Assembly (NCBI GenBank): GCA_016208665.1
Contig: JACQXT010000012.1
Span: 1-5,704, forward strand
Source: Chitinivibrionia bacterium
GTDB taxonomy: Bacteria; Krumholzibacteriota; Krumholzibacteriia; WVZY01
DNA length: 5,704 nt
Direction: 5' to 3'
Part shown: positions 1 through 5,704 of the stretch, piece by piece
How the letters are laid out: each line of letters begins with the position of its first letter
How positions within the stretch are numbered: the first letter of the stretch is position 1
Made by a program: the position numbers and the translations under genes
Notes under the pieces: generated by a model
Database searches by the model: none
Told to the model about the DNA's origin: nothing
The model's input: the letters and a program-made list of their open reading frames with translations, nothing else

Positions 1-1611
1 TGCTCGCGGCGCAGCTCGATCTCGAGCTGCGTGTTCACGGACAACGCATCGAATGTGTGCGGGGTGGTGTATCCGGTCTTGGCTCCGTTGAAATAGATAT
101 CCGCGCCGCTCGGGGATGACTCAATGACAAGGCTTCCCGTTAGCTCCTCGAGCGTTACCGATCGTTCGTGCGGGACATCCTTCCGGAGGGCGAGAGTGTC
201 CTCGAATGTTCTGTAGCCCCGCTTTTCGATCCGAAGCGGCACCGCACCCGCCTGCACGGGCTGGCCGGCAAGCGGCGTGCTCCCGAGCCTCCGCTCGTTG
301 AGAAACACGATTGCGCCTGCGGGCGTGGTTCGTATCGTCAGCGTGGTCGAATCCCGGACCGCCCCCGCCGTTGACAACATCGATCCTTCCTCCGGTCCTC
401 CGCGCAGAATCAACAAGTATGCCAGAATCACTATCGCGGCCGCGCCGGACGCAGCGAAGCCCCACAGGCGCGCCTTCGGCCGCGCCGCCTTCGCACGGGC
501 AATGCCTTCCCCTGTTACCGATTCGCCGGTTTGAATCTCATCGATTACCTGCCAGATGGAATGCATCCTCGTGATCCACTGGCGCCAGAGATCCATCTTG
601 AAGATATATGTTTCGCCCTTCTCGTCCTTGTCGAGCAGGTCGTAATGAAATAACCGCTCCAGGCTCTCGTTGACCTTGTTCGGATCGAGCCTGTATCCGA
701 TATTCTCCCGGGCGGGAAACTTGATGATGTTGTCGGCAGGGATCTCCCGCACGCCGTTCTTCGTCAGTTCCGCAATGATCGAAAGGCTCAGCTTATCGAG
801 GCTGCTGAGAGAGCTCCACGCGAATATCATCTGCGGCAGGGGATTTTCGATGATTTCCTGGACGACTTGGCGAACATCGTCGTTTGTCACCGTATTTTTG
901 CGGTCCTCGTTCAGGTGGTCGACGATGCTCTGGCACAGCACCTGCGTGTAGAACGGCTGTCCCGCGGTAAGATCGTAGATCAGGTCGGGAACGGTCTGGT
1001 CGTAGTGCACAAGCGTTTTGACCGGATCGCCCACCAGGCGCAGCGTGTCGCTCTTGCTGAGAAAGCTGATCCGCCGGTGCAGGGCTCTGCCGAGGAAGCG
1101 TTCCCAGTACCGCGGATTTCGTTCTTGAAGCCGATCGGATCCCGTAAAGATAATGAACACGCCTTCCTTGTGTTCCATCGCGGGCTTGCAGGTGCGCATT
1201 GATTCGTCTGATCAGATCCTCGAATGCAGAGAACGGATCCTTTTGCGCCGCGGCGACAAAATCCTCCTCGCTTCCTACGGCCGGATCGTCGAGTGTGAAA
1301 ATGATCTCCCGAGCGAGCTTGAGCAGGAAGTCGCCGTCGCTCTGAACCGTCATTGCCTGCATGTCGATCAACACCGGTATGAATTCTTCTCCCAGGCGGC
1401 CTCCCTTTATCTGAAACAGGATCGACGTCTTGCCGCTCCTGCGGGCTCCGCACAAAACGAGAAGCCCTCCTTTTTTCCCGCCCATGATCTTGCTCTTGGT
1501 ATAGGCAAAATCATCCTCGCGGCCGAAGAACATATTCTGGTCTTTAATGGGATTGCCGACAATGTATGGATTTGGAATGGGCGTAAACGCGTTATGGGAG
1601 CTGTTATTCAT
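1..1611 (-). pseudogene. P-loop ATPase with winged helix, TM segment and PEGA repeats; frame broken, Walker B segment missing, 3' end outside window
   Basis: This gene appears to encode a membrane-anchored NTPase. The N-terminal part (ATG at 1611) has the family opening NPYIVGNPI, then MFFGRED and a Walker A motif GARRSGKT at residues 55-62. That frame stays coherent to INAHLQAR (about 1182), then turns to nonsense and stops near 793. The homologous sequence resumes in another frame at 1178 (MEHKEG, VFIIFTGSDRLQER, YWERFLGRALHRRISFL, LTAGQPFYTQVLCQSI) and is open to position 1. After the ATPase core come a winged-helix-like region ending in LWRQWI, a hydrophobic segment encoded at about 468-403, and two PEGA-type repeats (about 340-140 and 138-1, cores TPAGAIVFLNERRLGSTPL and SPSGADIYFNGAKTGYTTP). 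Related ATPases carry a Walker B strand and about 35 residues where the frame breaks. The start has no good ribosome binding site and was chosen from the family N-terminus. The family assignment is firm. Whether the break is real or a sequence error is open. Ligand and role are unknown. Confidence 0.8.
1178..1185 (-). other. Frame-break junction in the ATPase gene (probable deletion with frameshift)
   Basis: Reading the minus strand, the upstream frame gives INAHLQAR, ending at 1180-1182. The downstream frame begins meaningfully at the codon ATG at 1178-1176 (MEHKEG). A plain single-base indel would leave the whole domain present. Here the Walker B strand (normally several hydrophobic residues then D-E) and the following helix are found in none of the three frames near the junction. 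A deletion of about 100-120 bases, not a multiple of three, fits best. This is inferred from memory of the family layout. Confidence 0.65.
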
Positions 1612-1675
1612 GATACACAATGAGCCGATCCGGGTGGAATGCGCCTTCGCTGGGTCCGGTTGTCCGCACCGCCGC

Positions 1676-2380
1676 TCATTGAGCCGGAGGCGGAGGCGGC
1701 AGCGGCAAGGGCTGGTCCGCAACGGGCTCGTTGCCTCCGGCGTCCCTCACGAGCCCGTAGGTTATGATGGCGCCGCCGACCAAGGCGGGCCCCAGGCGGT
1801 GCGCCCACCACCACATGCCCCTCTCGCGGCTCAATGATTCGCTGTACTCGTGCCTCCCGCTTGGATCCACTACGATTCGCTTGGTGAGGTCATGATACCC
1901 CGATTTGGTCAACACCAGCGCGTACTCGCCGACGCGCACCAGCGGCAGGTGCAGCGGAGTCTCTCCCATGAACTTCTCGTTCAAGAACAGCCGGCAGCCT
2001 TCGGGTTCGCGCACCGTCACGGAACCGAACATCTCGCCGCGGAGTTGGTCGTAATAGTCATTCAGCTCTCCGGGAATTATGTTGCTCTCGATGCCTTCGA
2101 TCCTGAGGTCGGGAAACCGTTCCAGCGCGGCTCGGGCGTTCTCCAGCTTGGCATTTACATCGTTTTTCTTGTCGAGAGTGAAAATCAGCTGATTGTACGC
2201 GTGCCGCAGAACATTCTCCGAATCCGCGTATTCCTTGATGATATTCTGGACCAGTTCGATCGCTCGGTCGTACTCGCCCTTCGAGCGCAGGTAGGCCACT
2301 TCAGTGAACTTCTCTATGTATGTCTCATCTTGGACGGAGCATGCGGCAACAGCGGGAATCAAGCAGGAGAGCGCAACCAT
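1676..2380 (-). CDS. PEGA-domain lipoprotein with TPR-like helical region (5' end probably disrupted by a stop codon)
   Basis: From ATG 2380 this gives 234 residues. The start of the product is a hydrophobic stretch ending in a lipobox, VAAC (Cys14), which predicts lipid attachment after signal peptidase II cleavage. Residues about 20-90 are helical and resemble TPR-type repeats (EYDRAIELVQNIIKEY; ARAALERFPDL). Residues about 119-183 form a PEGA domain (VTVREPEGCRLFLNEKFMGE, then GEYALVLTKSGYHD). A short hydrophobic segment follows (about 198-211), then a proline-rich tail (PLPLPPPPPAQ). From ATG 2380 the signal peptide lacks a charged n-region and there is no ribosome binding site. The in-frame codons upstream supply one (MVRRPKA from ATG 2419) but are cut off by TGA at 2396-2398. 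The gene lies 64 bases before the ATPase gene on the same strand and shares its PEGA domain, so the two probably form an operon acting in the envelope. The precise function is not recognised. Confidence 0.75.
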   Translation of the reverse strand: MVALSCLIPAVAACSVQDETYIEKFTEVAYLRSKGEYDRAIELVQNIIKEYADSENVLRHAYNQLIFTLDKKNDVNAKLENARAALERFPDLRIEGIESNIIPGELNDYYDQLRGEMFGSVTVREPEGCRLFLNEKFMGETPLHLPLVRVGEYALVLTKSGYHDLTKRIVVDPSGRHEYSESLSRERGMWWWAHRLGPALVGGAIITYGLVRDAGGNEPVADQPLPLPPPPPAQ

Positions 2381-2395
2381 AACCAGGACGACTAT

Positions 2396-2419
2396 TCAGG
2401 CCTTCGGGCGCCGCACCAT
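2396..2419 (-). other. Interrupted signal-peptide n-region: ATG, six codons, then in-frame TGA
   Basis: ATG at 2419-2417 is in frame with the lipoprotein and opens MVRRPKA, a typical positively charged n-region. TGA follows at 2398-2396. The next codons, IVVLV, lead directly into the hydrophobic core that begins at ATG 2380. Without the TGA the whole would be a standard lipoprotein signal peptide with the lipobox cysteine at position 27. Another in-frame TGA two codons before ATG 2419 makes it the first possible start. Purine-rich GGAAAGGG lies 13 bases upstream, a weak ribosome binding site. Confidence 0.6.
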
Positions 2420-2510
2420 GCGTCAACGGCGGCCCTTTCCACCCTCCTCGGTACACGACCCTCACGTGCCGGCCATCCCCGCCTCGTTTCCGCGTTTTTA
2501 TGTTTTTAAA

Positions 2511-2540
2511 TTGATAATTTAGCGCGGATTGGACTATGAT
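2511..2540 (+). promoter_or_regulatory. Sigma-70-like promoter of the acyl-CoA dehydrogenase gene
   Basis: TTGATA at 2511-2516 and TATGAT at 2535-2540 each match the consensus at five of six positions and are 18 bases apart. The element sits in an AT-rich pocket just upstream of the gene. Transcription would start near 2547, giving a leader of only about 20 bases that still contains the ribosome binding site. No equally good promoter for the divergent lipoprotein gene was seen on the other strand. Confidence 0.7.
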
Positions 2541-2551
2541 GAGACCCATCT

Positions 2552-2560
2552 AAAGGAGGT
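2552..2560 (+). promoter_or_regulatory. Ribosome binding site deciding the GTG start of the acyl-CoA dehydrogenase
   Basis: AAAGGAGGT is an almost complete complement of the 16S rRNA 3' end and stands 5 bases before GTG 2566. This fixes the non-ATG start. Confidence 0.85.
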
Positions 2561-2565
2561 CGACA

Positions 2566-3705
2566 GTGATAAGTTTCGTACTGACCGAAGAGCAATTGGC
2601 GCTTCAGAACACCGCCCGCGAATTTGCTTTGAAAGAAATGCGGCCCGTGGCGGCCAAATACGACCAGGGCCATGAGTTTCCCTGGGACGTGATGAAGAAA
2701 GCCTTCGAAGTTGGTTTCCTGTATTCTTCCATCGAAAGCGAGTACGGCGGCGGCGGGCTGAGCCTTCTCGATACGGCCATCATCAGCGAAGAGTTGGCGG
2801 CTGGATGCGCCGGTCTCTTCACGACAATGATGGTGAATTCCCTCGCTCAAACACCGATTATTCTGTTTGGAACGCACGAGCAGAAGAAGAAATTTCTCAC
2901 CCCGTTTTCCCAAGAATTATCCTTCGGAGCCTTTTGTTTGACGGAACCTCAAGCCGGCTCGGATGCCGGAAATATGCTCTCTACGGCGAAGAAAGTCGGC
3001 TCGGATTATATCATCAACGGCACGAAGTGTTTTATTTCCAACGGCGGCGTCGCGCGAACCCACGTAGTATTCGCAAATACGGATCCCGAAAAGGGCATCC
3101 GGGGAATGAGCGCCTTTATCGTTCAGGCCGACACGCCGGGCGTATCGGTCGGCAAGGTCGAAGACAAAATGGGCCAACGCGCCTCGAATACCGTTGAACT
3201 CGTTTTCGAGGATGTGAAAGTGCCCCAGGAGAATCTGCTCGGCAAGGAAGGCATCGGCTTCATGATCGCTATGAAGACGCTCGATAAGGCCCGTCCGAGC
3301 GTCGGAGCAGCCGGGGTCGGCGTCGCCCGCGCTGCCCTCGACTACGCAATCGAATACGCCAACTCGAGAGAGCAATTTGGAAAGCCCATCTCGGCGTTTC
3401 AGCACATCGCTTTCAAGCTCGCCGATATGGCGACGGAGGTGAATGCCGCGCGCCTCCTCGTCTGGCACGCCGCTTGGCTCATAGACAACAAACAAAAGGC
3501 CTCGAAGGAAGCGGCTATGGCCAAAGCGTACGGCTCGGACGTGGCCATGAGAACTACCGTGGAGGCTCTCCAGATTTACGGCGGTTACGGCTACATGAAA
3601 GACTATCCAATGGAGAAACTGGTGCGGGATGCGAAGCTTCTTCAGATTTACGAAGGAACAAACGAGATCCAGCGACTGGTCATTTCAAAGGAGATCCTGG
3701 GATAG
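2566..3705 (+). CDS. Acyl-CoA dehydrogenase (FAD-dependent)
   Basis: This 379-residue protein has the normal length of short/medium-chain-type acyl-CoA dehydrogenases. These enzymes introduce the alpha-beta double bond into an acyl-CoA using FAD and pass the electrons to electron-transfer flavoprotein. The N-terminal helical domain (about 1-120) is followed by the first family signature at 124-134 (CLTEPQAGSDA), the beta domain, and the C-terminal helical domain. The latter contains NSREQFGKPI (266-275), QIYGGYGYMKDYPMEKLVRD (336-355) and IYEGTNEIQR (361-370). Glu363 in YEGT is at the usual catalytic-base position. All key motifs are present, so the gene looks functional. It starts at GTG behind a perfect ribosome binding site and its own promoter, and no other beta-oxidation or ETF gene is nearby. 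The family is certain. The substrate (butyryl-, branched, aromatic or longer acyl-CoA) cannot be told from the motifs. Confidence 0.97.
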   Translation: MISFVLTEEQLALQNTAREFALKEMRPVAAKYDQGHEFPWDVMKKAFEVGFLYSSIESEYGGGGLSLLDTAIISEELAAGCAGLFTTMMVNSLAQTPIILFGTHEQKKKFLTPFSQELSFGAFCLTEPQAGSDAGNMLSTAKKVGSDYIINGTKCFISNGGVARTHVVFANTDPEKGIRGMSAFIVQADTPGVSVGKVEDKMGQRASNTVELVFEDVKVPQENLLGKEGIGFMIAMKTLDKARPSVGAAGVGVARAALDYAIEYANSREQFGKPISAFQHIAFKLADMATEVNAARLLVWHAAWLIDNKQKASKEAAMAKAYGSDVAMRTTVEALQIYGGYGYMKDYPMEKLVRDAKLLQIYEGTNEIQRLVISKEILG

Positions 3706-3774
3706 CATGTAAGGTTCCGCAATGTTTGGGACTCATAGGCTCAAGCAGTTGATCCGCAGTCCATTAACAGGGAG

Positions 3775-3812
3775 AGAGCAGGGCCAGGAGAGGATATTTC
3801 GGGTCCTGTTCT
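3775..3812 (+). terminator. Possible hairpin terminator after the acyl-CoA dehydrogenase gene
   Basis: AGAGCAGGGCC (3775-3785) can pair over 11 positions, two of them G-U, with GGTCCTGTTCT (3802-3812), leaving a 16-base loop. It lies about 70 bases after the dehydrogenase stop and is followed by moderately T-rich sequence but no clean T-run. It may end the upstream transcript or protect its 3' end. The long loop and missing T-tract keep this tentative. Confidence 0.35.
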
Positions 3813-3901
3813 ATTCTACTATTCGCTATTCTTCCCAATTATGCACCCTATGCTGCGCACTTTTCCTCCTGCTTTAAGAATACACTTTTTAATAACCCAT
3901 A

Positions 3902-3931
3902 TTGACTTCGAGTAGCCGGTTATGGTAGAAT
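3902..3931 (+). promoter_or_regulatory. Putative sigma-70-like promoter upstream of the secreted HYR-repeat gene
   Basis: TTGACT (3902-3907) and TAGAAT (3926-3931), each one mismatch from consensus, are separated by 18 bases. Transcription would start near 3938. The predicted RNA runs first into the intrinsic terminator at 3990-4012 and only then into the gene at 4113. It could drive a short RNA of about 75 bases, the gene behind an attenuator, or both. Confidence 0.55.
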
Positions 3932-3989
3932 TCTTACCAGCCCTTCCCAATAAGGGTCCAGTAAATCCACCGCAACTCATCGGCTTTCT

Positions 3990-4012
3990 CTGGCCTGTTG
4001 AGGCCAGTTTTT
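3990..4012 (+). terminator. Intrinsic (Rho-independent) terminator
   Basis: CTGGCCT (3990-3996) pairs perfectly with AGGCCAG (4001-4007) around a GTTG loop and is followed at once by five Ts (4008-4012). The orientation fits the plus strand only, since the other strand has no T-run after the stem. It lies 285 bases after the dehydrogenase stop and 100 bases before the next start codon. It may therefore belong to the leader transcript starting near 3938 rather than to the dehydrogenase gene. Confidence 0.8.
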
Positions 4013-4100
4013 AAATCCATTTGTAGTACTCGCCACGACTTTCCCTCGAGAAAGCAGACACGGAGGGTACTTACTATCATCTTCTGCTCTTCACCCCTTT

Positions 4101-4108
4101 AAGGAGGT
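4101..4108 (+). promoter_or_regulatory. Ribosome binding site of the secreted HYR-repeat gene
   Basis: AAGGAGGT stands four bases before ATG 4113, which supports that start over later in-frame codons. Confidence 0.85.
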
Positions 4109-4112
4109 ACGT

Positions 4113-5704
4113 ATGCCTCACCCACTTCACTGTCGCGGAAGAGCGAGCGGGCGACGGTCTGTTTGCGCAGGCTTGCTCGCAGTCGTTTGCGCCCTTGCGT
4201 TTGCAAGCCCGGCCTGGTCTCAGGTGCCGGGAGTTGCAAACGGCTTCGGCGTTGACGGCAACCTTCTGGCGAATTCGCCGGGAGGGATCTTCCTGGACAC
4301 AAACGACTGGCTGGATGGGCCGGGCGGTACCGGCACCGGCGTGCTGAACTGGAACGGCACCCCGAAAGATCCAACCATGACATTCCACGTGCTCGACCTG
4401 ACCGGGAATGCCGATCTCGACGTTTTTGCCGAGAGCGACAAGGTCTTTCACGACCCGAACACGTATGATTGGAAAGGCGGGAGCGTCCCGCAGAAGGACG
4501 ACATTCAGAACGGACTCCTTCATATCTTCACGGACGCCGAAGGCGACTTGTGGATCGCAATGGCCGGCGACCGCCGAGCCATCAACGGCGACAGCTACAT
4601 CGACTTCGAGTTCCTTCAGGCTGAACTGTATAAAAATGCCGACGGAACATTCACGTCCTTAGGCCCCGACGGAGGCCGTACTGTCGGAGACATCCTCCTC
4701 ACAATCGAGCTGACAAGAGGAGGAACGCAAGCGCTGTTCTTCGCACAACAGTGGGGTCCGGACGGCGCAGGCGGATTCACGTACTTCGATTTCGTGCCGC
4801 CTGCCAACAGCTCGTTCGTTTCAGCGAACGTCGATTCCATGGTCGCGGTTCCGTACGGGGCGTTCGGGCTCGATCTCTACGGCATCAACCAGTTTGGCGA
4901 AGCCGGCGCGAACCTGACCGATCTCATCTCGAGTATGGGCGAGTGTTACGGCATCGCGACGGTGTTTATCCGCACGAAATCATCCGCATCCGCAACGGCT
5001 CAGTTGAAGGATTTGATCGAGCCGATTCAGCTCAATTATTGTCTGGATGAGGTTGACCCGACGCTCAGCGGCTGCCCGTCGGAACTCGTCAATGTTCAGT
5101 GCATGGACGACGTGCCCGCGCCGGCGAACGTGACCGCCTGGGATTATTGCGACGCCGATGTCGACATCGTTTTCAACGAGGTCGACGACGGCCAGACCTG
5201 CCCGAAGACGATCACGAGAACCTGGACGGCGACCGATGATTGCGACAATACTGCGAGCTGCTCGCAGACCATCATCATCGACGATACGACGGATCCCGTC
5301 CTCAGCGGCTGTCCGGTGGACGTCACCGTTCAGTGCATTGGCAATGTGCCCGCGCCGGCGAACGTGACCGCCACAGACAACTGCGACGGCAGCATCAAGC
5401 CGGTACTCGTCGAAGTCGACGACGGCAAGACGTGTCCCAAGGTCATCACGAGGACCTGGACGGCGACCGATGCCTGCGGCAATGATGTATCGTGCTCGCA
5501 GAAGATCACGGTCGACGACACGACGAATCCTGTGCTCACCGGTTGTCCGAACGACGTCACCGTTCAGTGCATGGGCGATGTGCCTGCGCCCGCGAACGTG
5601 ACCGCCACGGACAACTGCGACGGCAGCATCAAGCCGGTACTCGTCGAAGTCGACGACGGCAAGACGTGCCCCAAGGTCATCACAAGGACCTGGACGGCGA
5701 CCGA
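4113..5704 (+). CDS. Secreted protein with N-terminal domain of unknown function and tandem HYR-like repeats (3' end outside window)
   Basis: The frame is open from ATG 4113 to the window end (530 codons). Residues 1-36 form a Sec signal peptide: an arginine-rich n-region, a hydrophobic core near residues 17-31 and a likely AWS cleavage site before Gln37. Residues about 37-315 make one large domain rich in Gly, Asp and aromatic residues (KGGSVPQKDDIQN, GDLWIAMAGDRRAINGD, GGRTVGDILLTIEL). It recalls the N-terminal part of other large secreted repeat proteins, but I cannot name it. From about residue 315 come HYR-like (Ig-fold) repeats of 78-79 residues, each with six cysteines and the motifs CP, VQC, VPAPANVTA, VDDG, TWTATD and CSQ. 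Such repeats usually serve as spacers or adhesive modules at the cell surface. Any C-terminal sorting or anchor domain lies beyond the window. The gene follows a possible attenuated leader. Its role in adhesion is inferred. Confidence 0.88.
   Translation, partial: MPHPLHCRGRASGRRSVCAGLLAVVCALAFASPAWSQVPGVANGFGVDGNLLANSPGGIFLDTNDWLDGPGGTGTGVLNWNGTPKDPTMTFHVLDLTGNADLDVFAESDKVFHDPNTYDWKGGSVPQKDDIQNGLLHIFTDAEGDLWIAMAGDRRAINGDSYIDFEFLQAELYKNADGTFTSLGPDGGRTVGDILLTIELTRGGTQALFFAQQWGPDGAGGFTYFDFVPPANSSFVSANVDSMVAVPYGAFGLDLYGINQFGEAGANLTDLISSMGECYGIATVFIRTKSSASATAQLKDLIEPIQLNYCLDEVDPTLSGCPSELVNVQCMDDVPAPANVTAWDYCDADVDIVFNEVDDGQTCPKTITRTWTATDDCDNTASCSQTIIIDDTTDPVLSGCPVDVTVQCIGNVPAPANVTATDNCDGSIKPVLVEVDDGKTCPKVITRTWTATDACGNDVSCSQKITVDDTTNPVLTGCPNDVTVQCMGDVPAPANVTATDNCDGSIKPVLVEVDDGKTCPKVITRTWTAT
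5064..5300 (+). repeat. HYR-like tandem repeat, unit 1 (79 codons)
   Basis: This unit begins at LSGCPSEL and has six cysteines. It is the most divergent of the three, with AWDYCDADV in place of ATDNCDGSI, but keeps VPAPANVTA, TRTWTATD and SCSQ. As the first repeat it may be an older edge copy, which is common where internal copies are homogenised by recombination. Confidence 0.85.
5301..5534 (+). repeat. HYR-like tandem repeat, unit 2 (78 codons)
   Basis: This unit begins at LSGCPVDV and contains DNCDGSIKPVLVEVDDGKTC, TWTATDACGN and SCSQK. It is nearly identical in DNA to unit 3: I count about 12 differences in the 170 bases that can be aligned, most of them near the start of the unit or at third codon positions. 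Confidence 0.9.
5535..5704 (+). repeat. HYR-like tandem repeat, unit 3 (cut by the window end)
   Basis: This unit begins at LTGCPNDV. The stretch around 5610-5704 repeats 5376-5470 with only about three base changes. The array continues past the window, so the total number of copies is unknown. Confidence 0.88.

Larger units (their letters stand above)
3706..4112. other. Intergenic region without a protein gene
   Basis: About 400 bases, visibly richer in A and T than the flanking genes, with no convincing reading frame on either strand. From left to right it contains a possible hairpin (3775-3812), three short CTATTC direct repeats (3811-3831), a promoter-like pair (3902-3931), a small hairpin (3941-3956), an intrinsic terminator (3990-4012) and the ribosome binding site of the next gene (4101-4108). 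I saw no tRNA, no riboswitch class I recognise and no mobile-element ends. Confidence 0.7.

Noticed and set aside
793..1185. Continuation of the ATPase upstream frame from the junction to 793 as the true C-terminus
   Set aside because: After INAHLQAR this frame is Arg/Pro/Ser-rich with no family motifs, whereas the frame from 1178 gives recognisable ATPase, winged-helix, membrane and PEGA sequence.
1153..1623. Plus-strand open frames over the ATPase and lipoprotein genes (also 1850-2509)
   Set aside because: They are antisense to coding sequence with recognised motifs, have no ribosome binding site and show no domain of their own.
1612..1722. ATPase start at ATG 1722
   Set aside because: It would overlap the end of the lipoprotein gene and add an Arg-rich, motif-free extension. 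The family N-terminus (NPYIVGNPI) fits ATG 1611.
2396..2398. TGA read as selenocysteine, glycine or tryptophan
   Set aside because: The same gene terminates with TGA at 1676-1678, no SECIS-like element was recognised, and a special residue inside a signal peptide would serve no evident purpose.
2506..3495. Minus-strand open frames opposite the acyl-CoA dehydrogenase
   Set aside because: They are antisense shadows of a strongly conserved gene, without motifs or initiation signals.
3720..3765. Possible tRNA-like fragment with the inverted repeat GGACT/AGTCC
   Set aside because: Only five pairs form, there is no cloverleaf, no T-loop consensus and no acceptor stem.
4077..4523. Minus-strand frame over the start of the secreted-protein gene
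   Set aside because: The opposite strand has a signal peptide and a perfect ribosome binding site. This frame has neither, and its composition looks like complement of coding DNA.
5144..5560. Two minus-strand frames with repeated, similar protein sequence in the HYR array
   Set aside because: Their similarity to each other is simply the reverse complement of the tandem repeats.

Overview
The window is bacterial DNA of moderately high GC. It has strong Shine-Dalgarno sites (AAAGGAGGT, AAGGAGGT), sigma-70-like promoters, and genes of envelope type plus one of fatty-acid metabolism. The large secreted HYR-repeat protein, the PEGA-domain proteins and the lone acyl-CoA dehydrogenase would fit an uncultured Gram-negative lineage (deltaproteobacteria-like or a candidate phylum). 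The sequence does not fix the taxon.

Left part, minus strand (1 to about 2420): a two-gene cluster read towards position 1. First comes a lipoprotein with a helical, TPR-like region, one PEGA domain, a hydrophobic C-terminal segment and a proline-rich tail. After 64 bases comes a P-loop ATPase with a winged-helix region, one transmembrane segment and at least two PEGA domains, which runs off the window. Both look damaged. The lipoprotein has an in-frame TGA between its charged n-region and its hydrophobic core. The ATPase changes frame near 1178-1182, exactly where a Walker B segment of roughly 35 residues is expected but absent. Either the locus is decaying, or two sequence or assembly errors fell in it.

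Middle, plus strand (2511-3705): a clean promoter (TTGATA, 18 bases, TATGAT), an ideal ribosome binding site and a GTG start lead into an intact 379-residue acyl-CoA dehydrogenase, apparently a single-gene unit divergent from the PEGA cluster.

Intergenic stretch 3706-4112: no gene. It holds a possible hairpin just after the dehydrogenase, a good promoter-like pair (TTGACT, 18 bases, TAGAAT) at 3902-3931 and a textbook intrinsic terminator at 3990-4012. All of this lies upstream of the next gene's ribosome binding site, so the stretch may encode a short RNA or an attenuated leader.

Right part, plus strand (4113 to the end): the first 530 codons of a secreted protein. It has a signal peptide, a large N-terminal domain of unknown function and tandem, cysteine-rich HYR-like repeats of 78-79 residues. 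The second and third repeats are nearly identical in DNA, so the array was expanded or homogenised recently. The gene continues beyond the window.

I saw no mobile element, CRISPR array, tRNA or rRNA.
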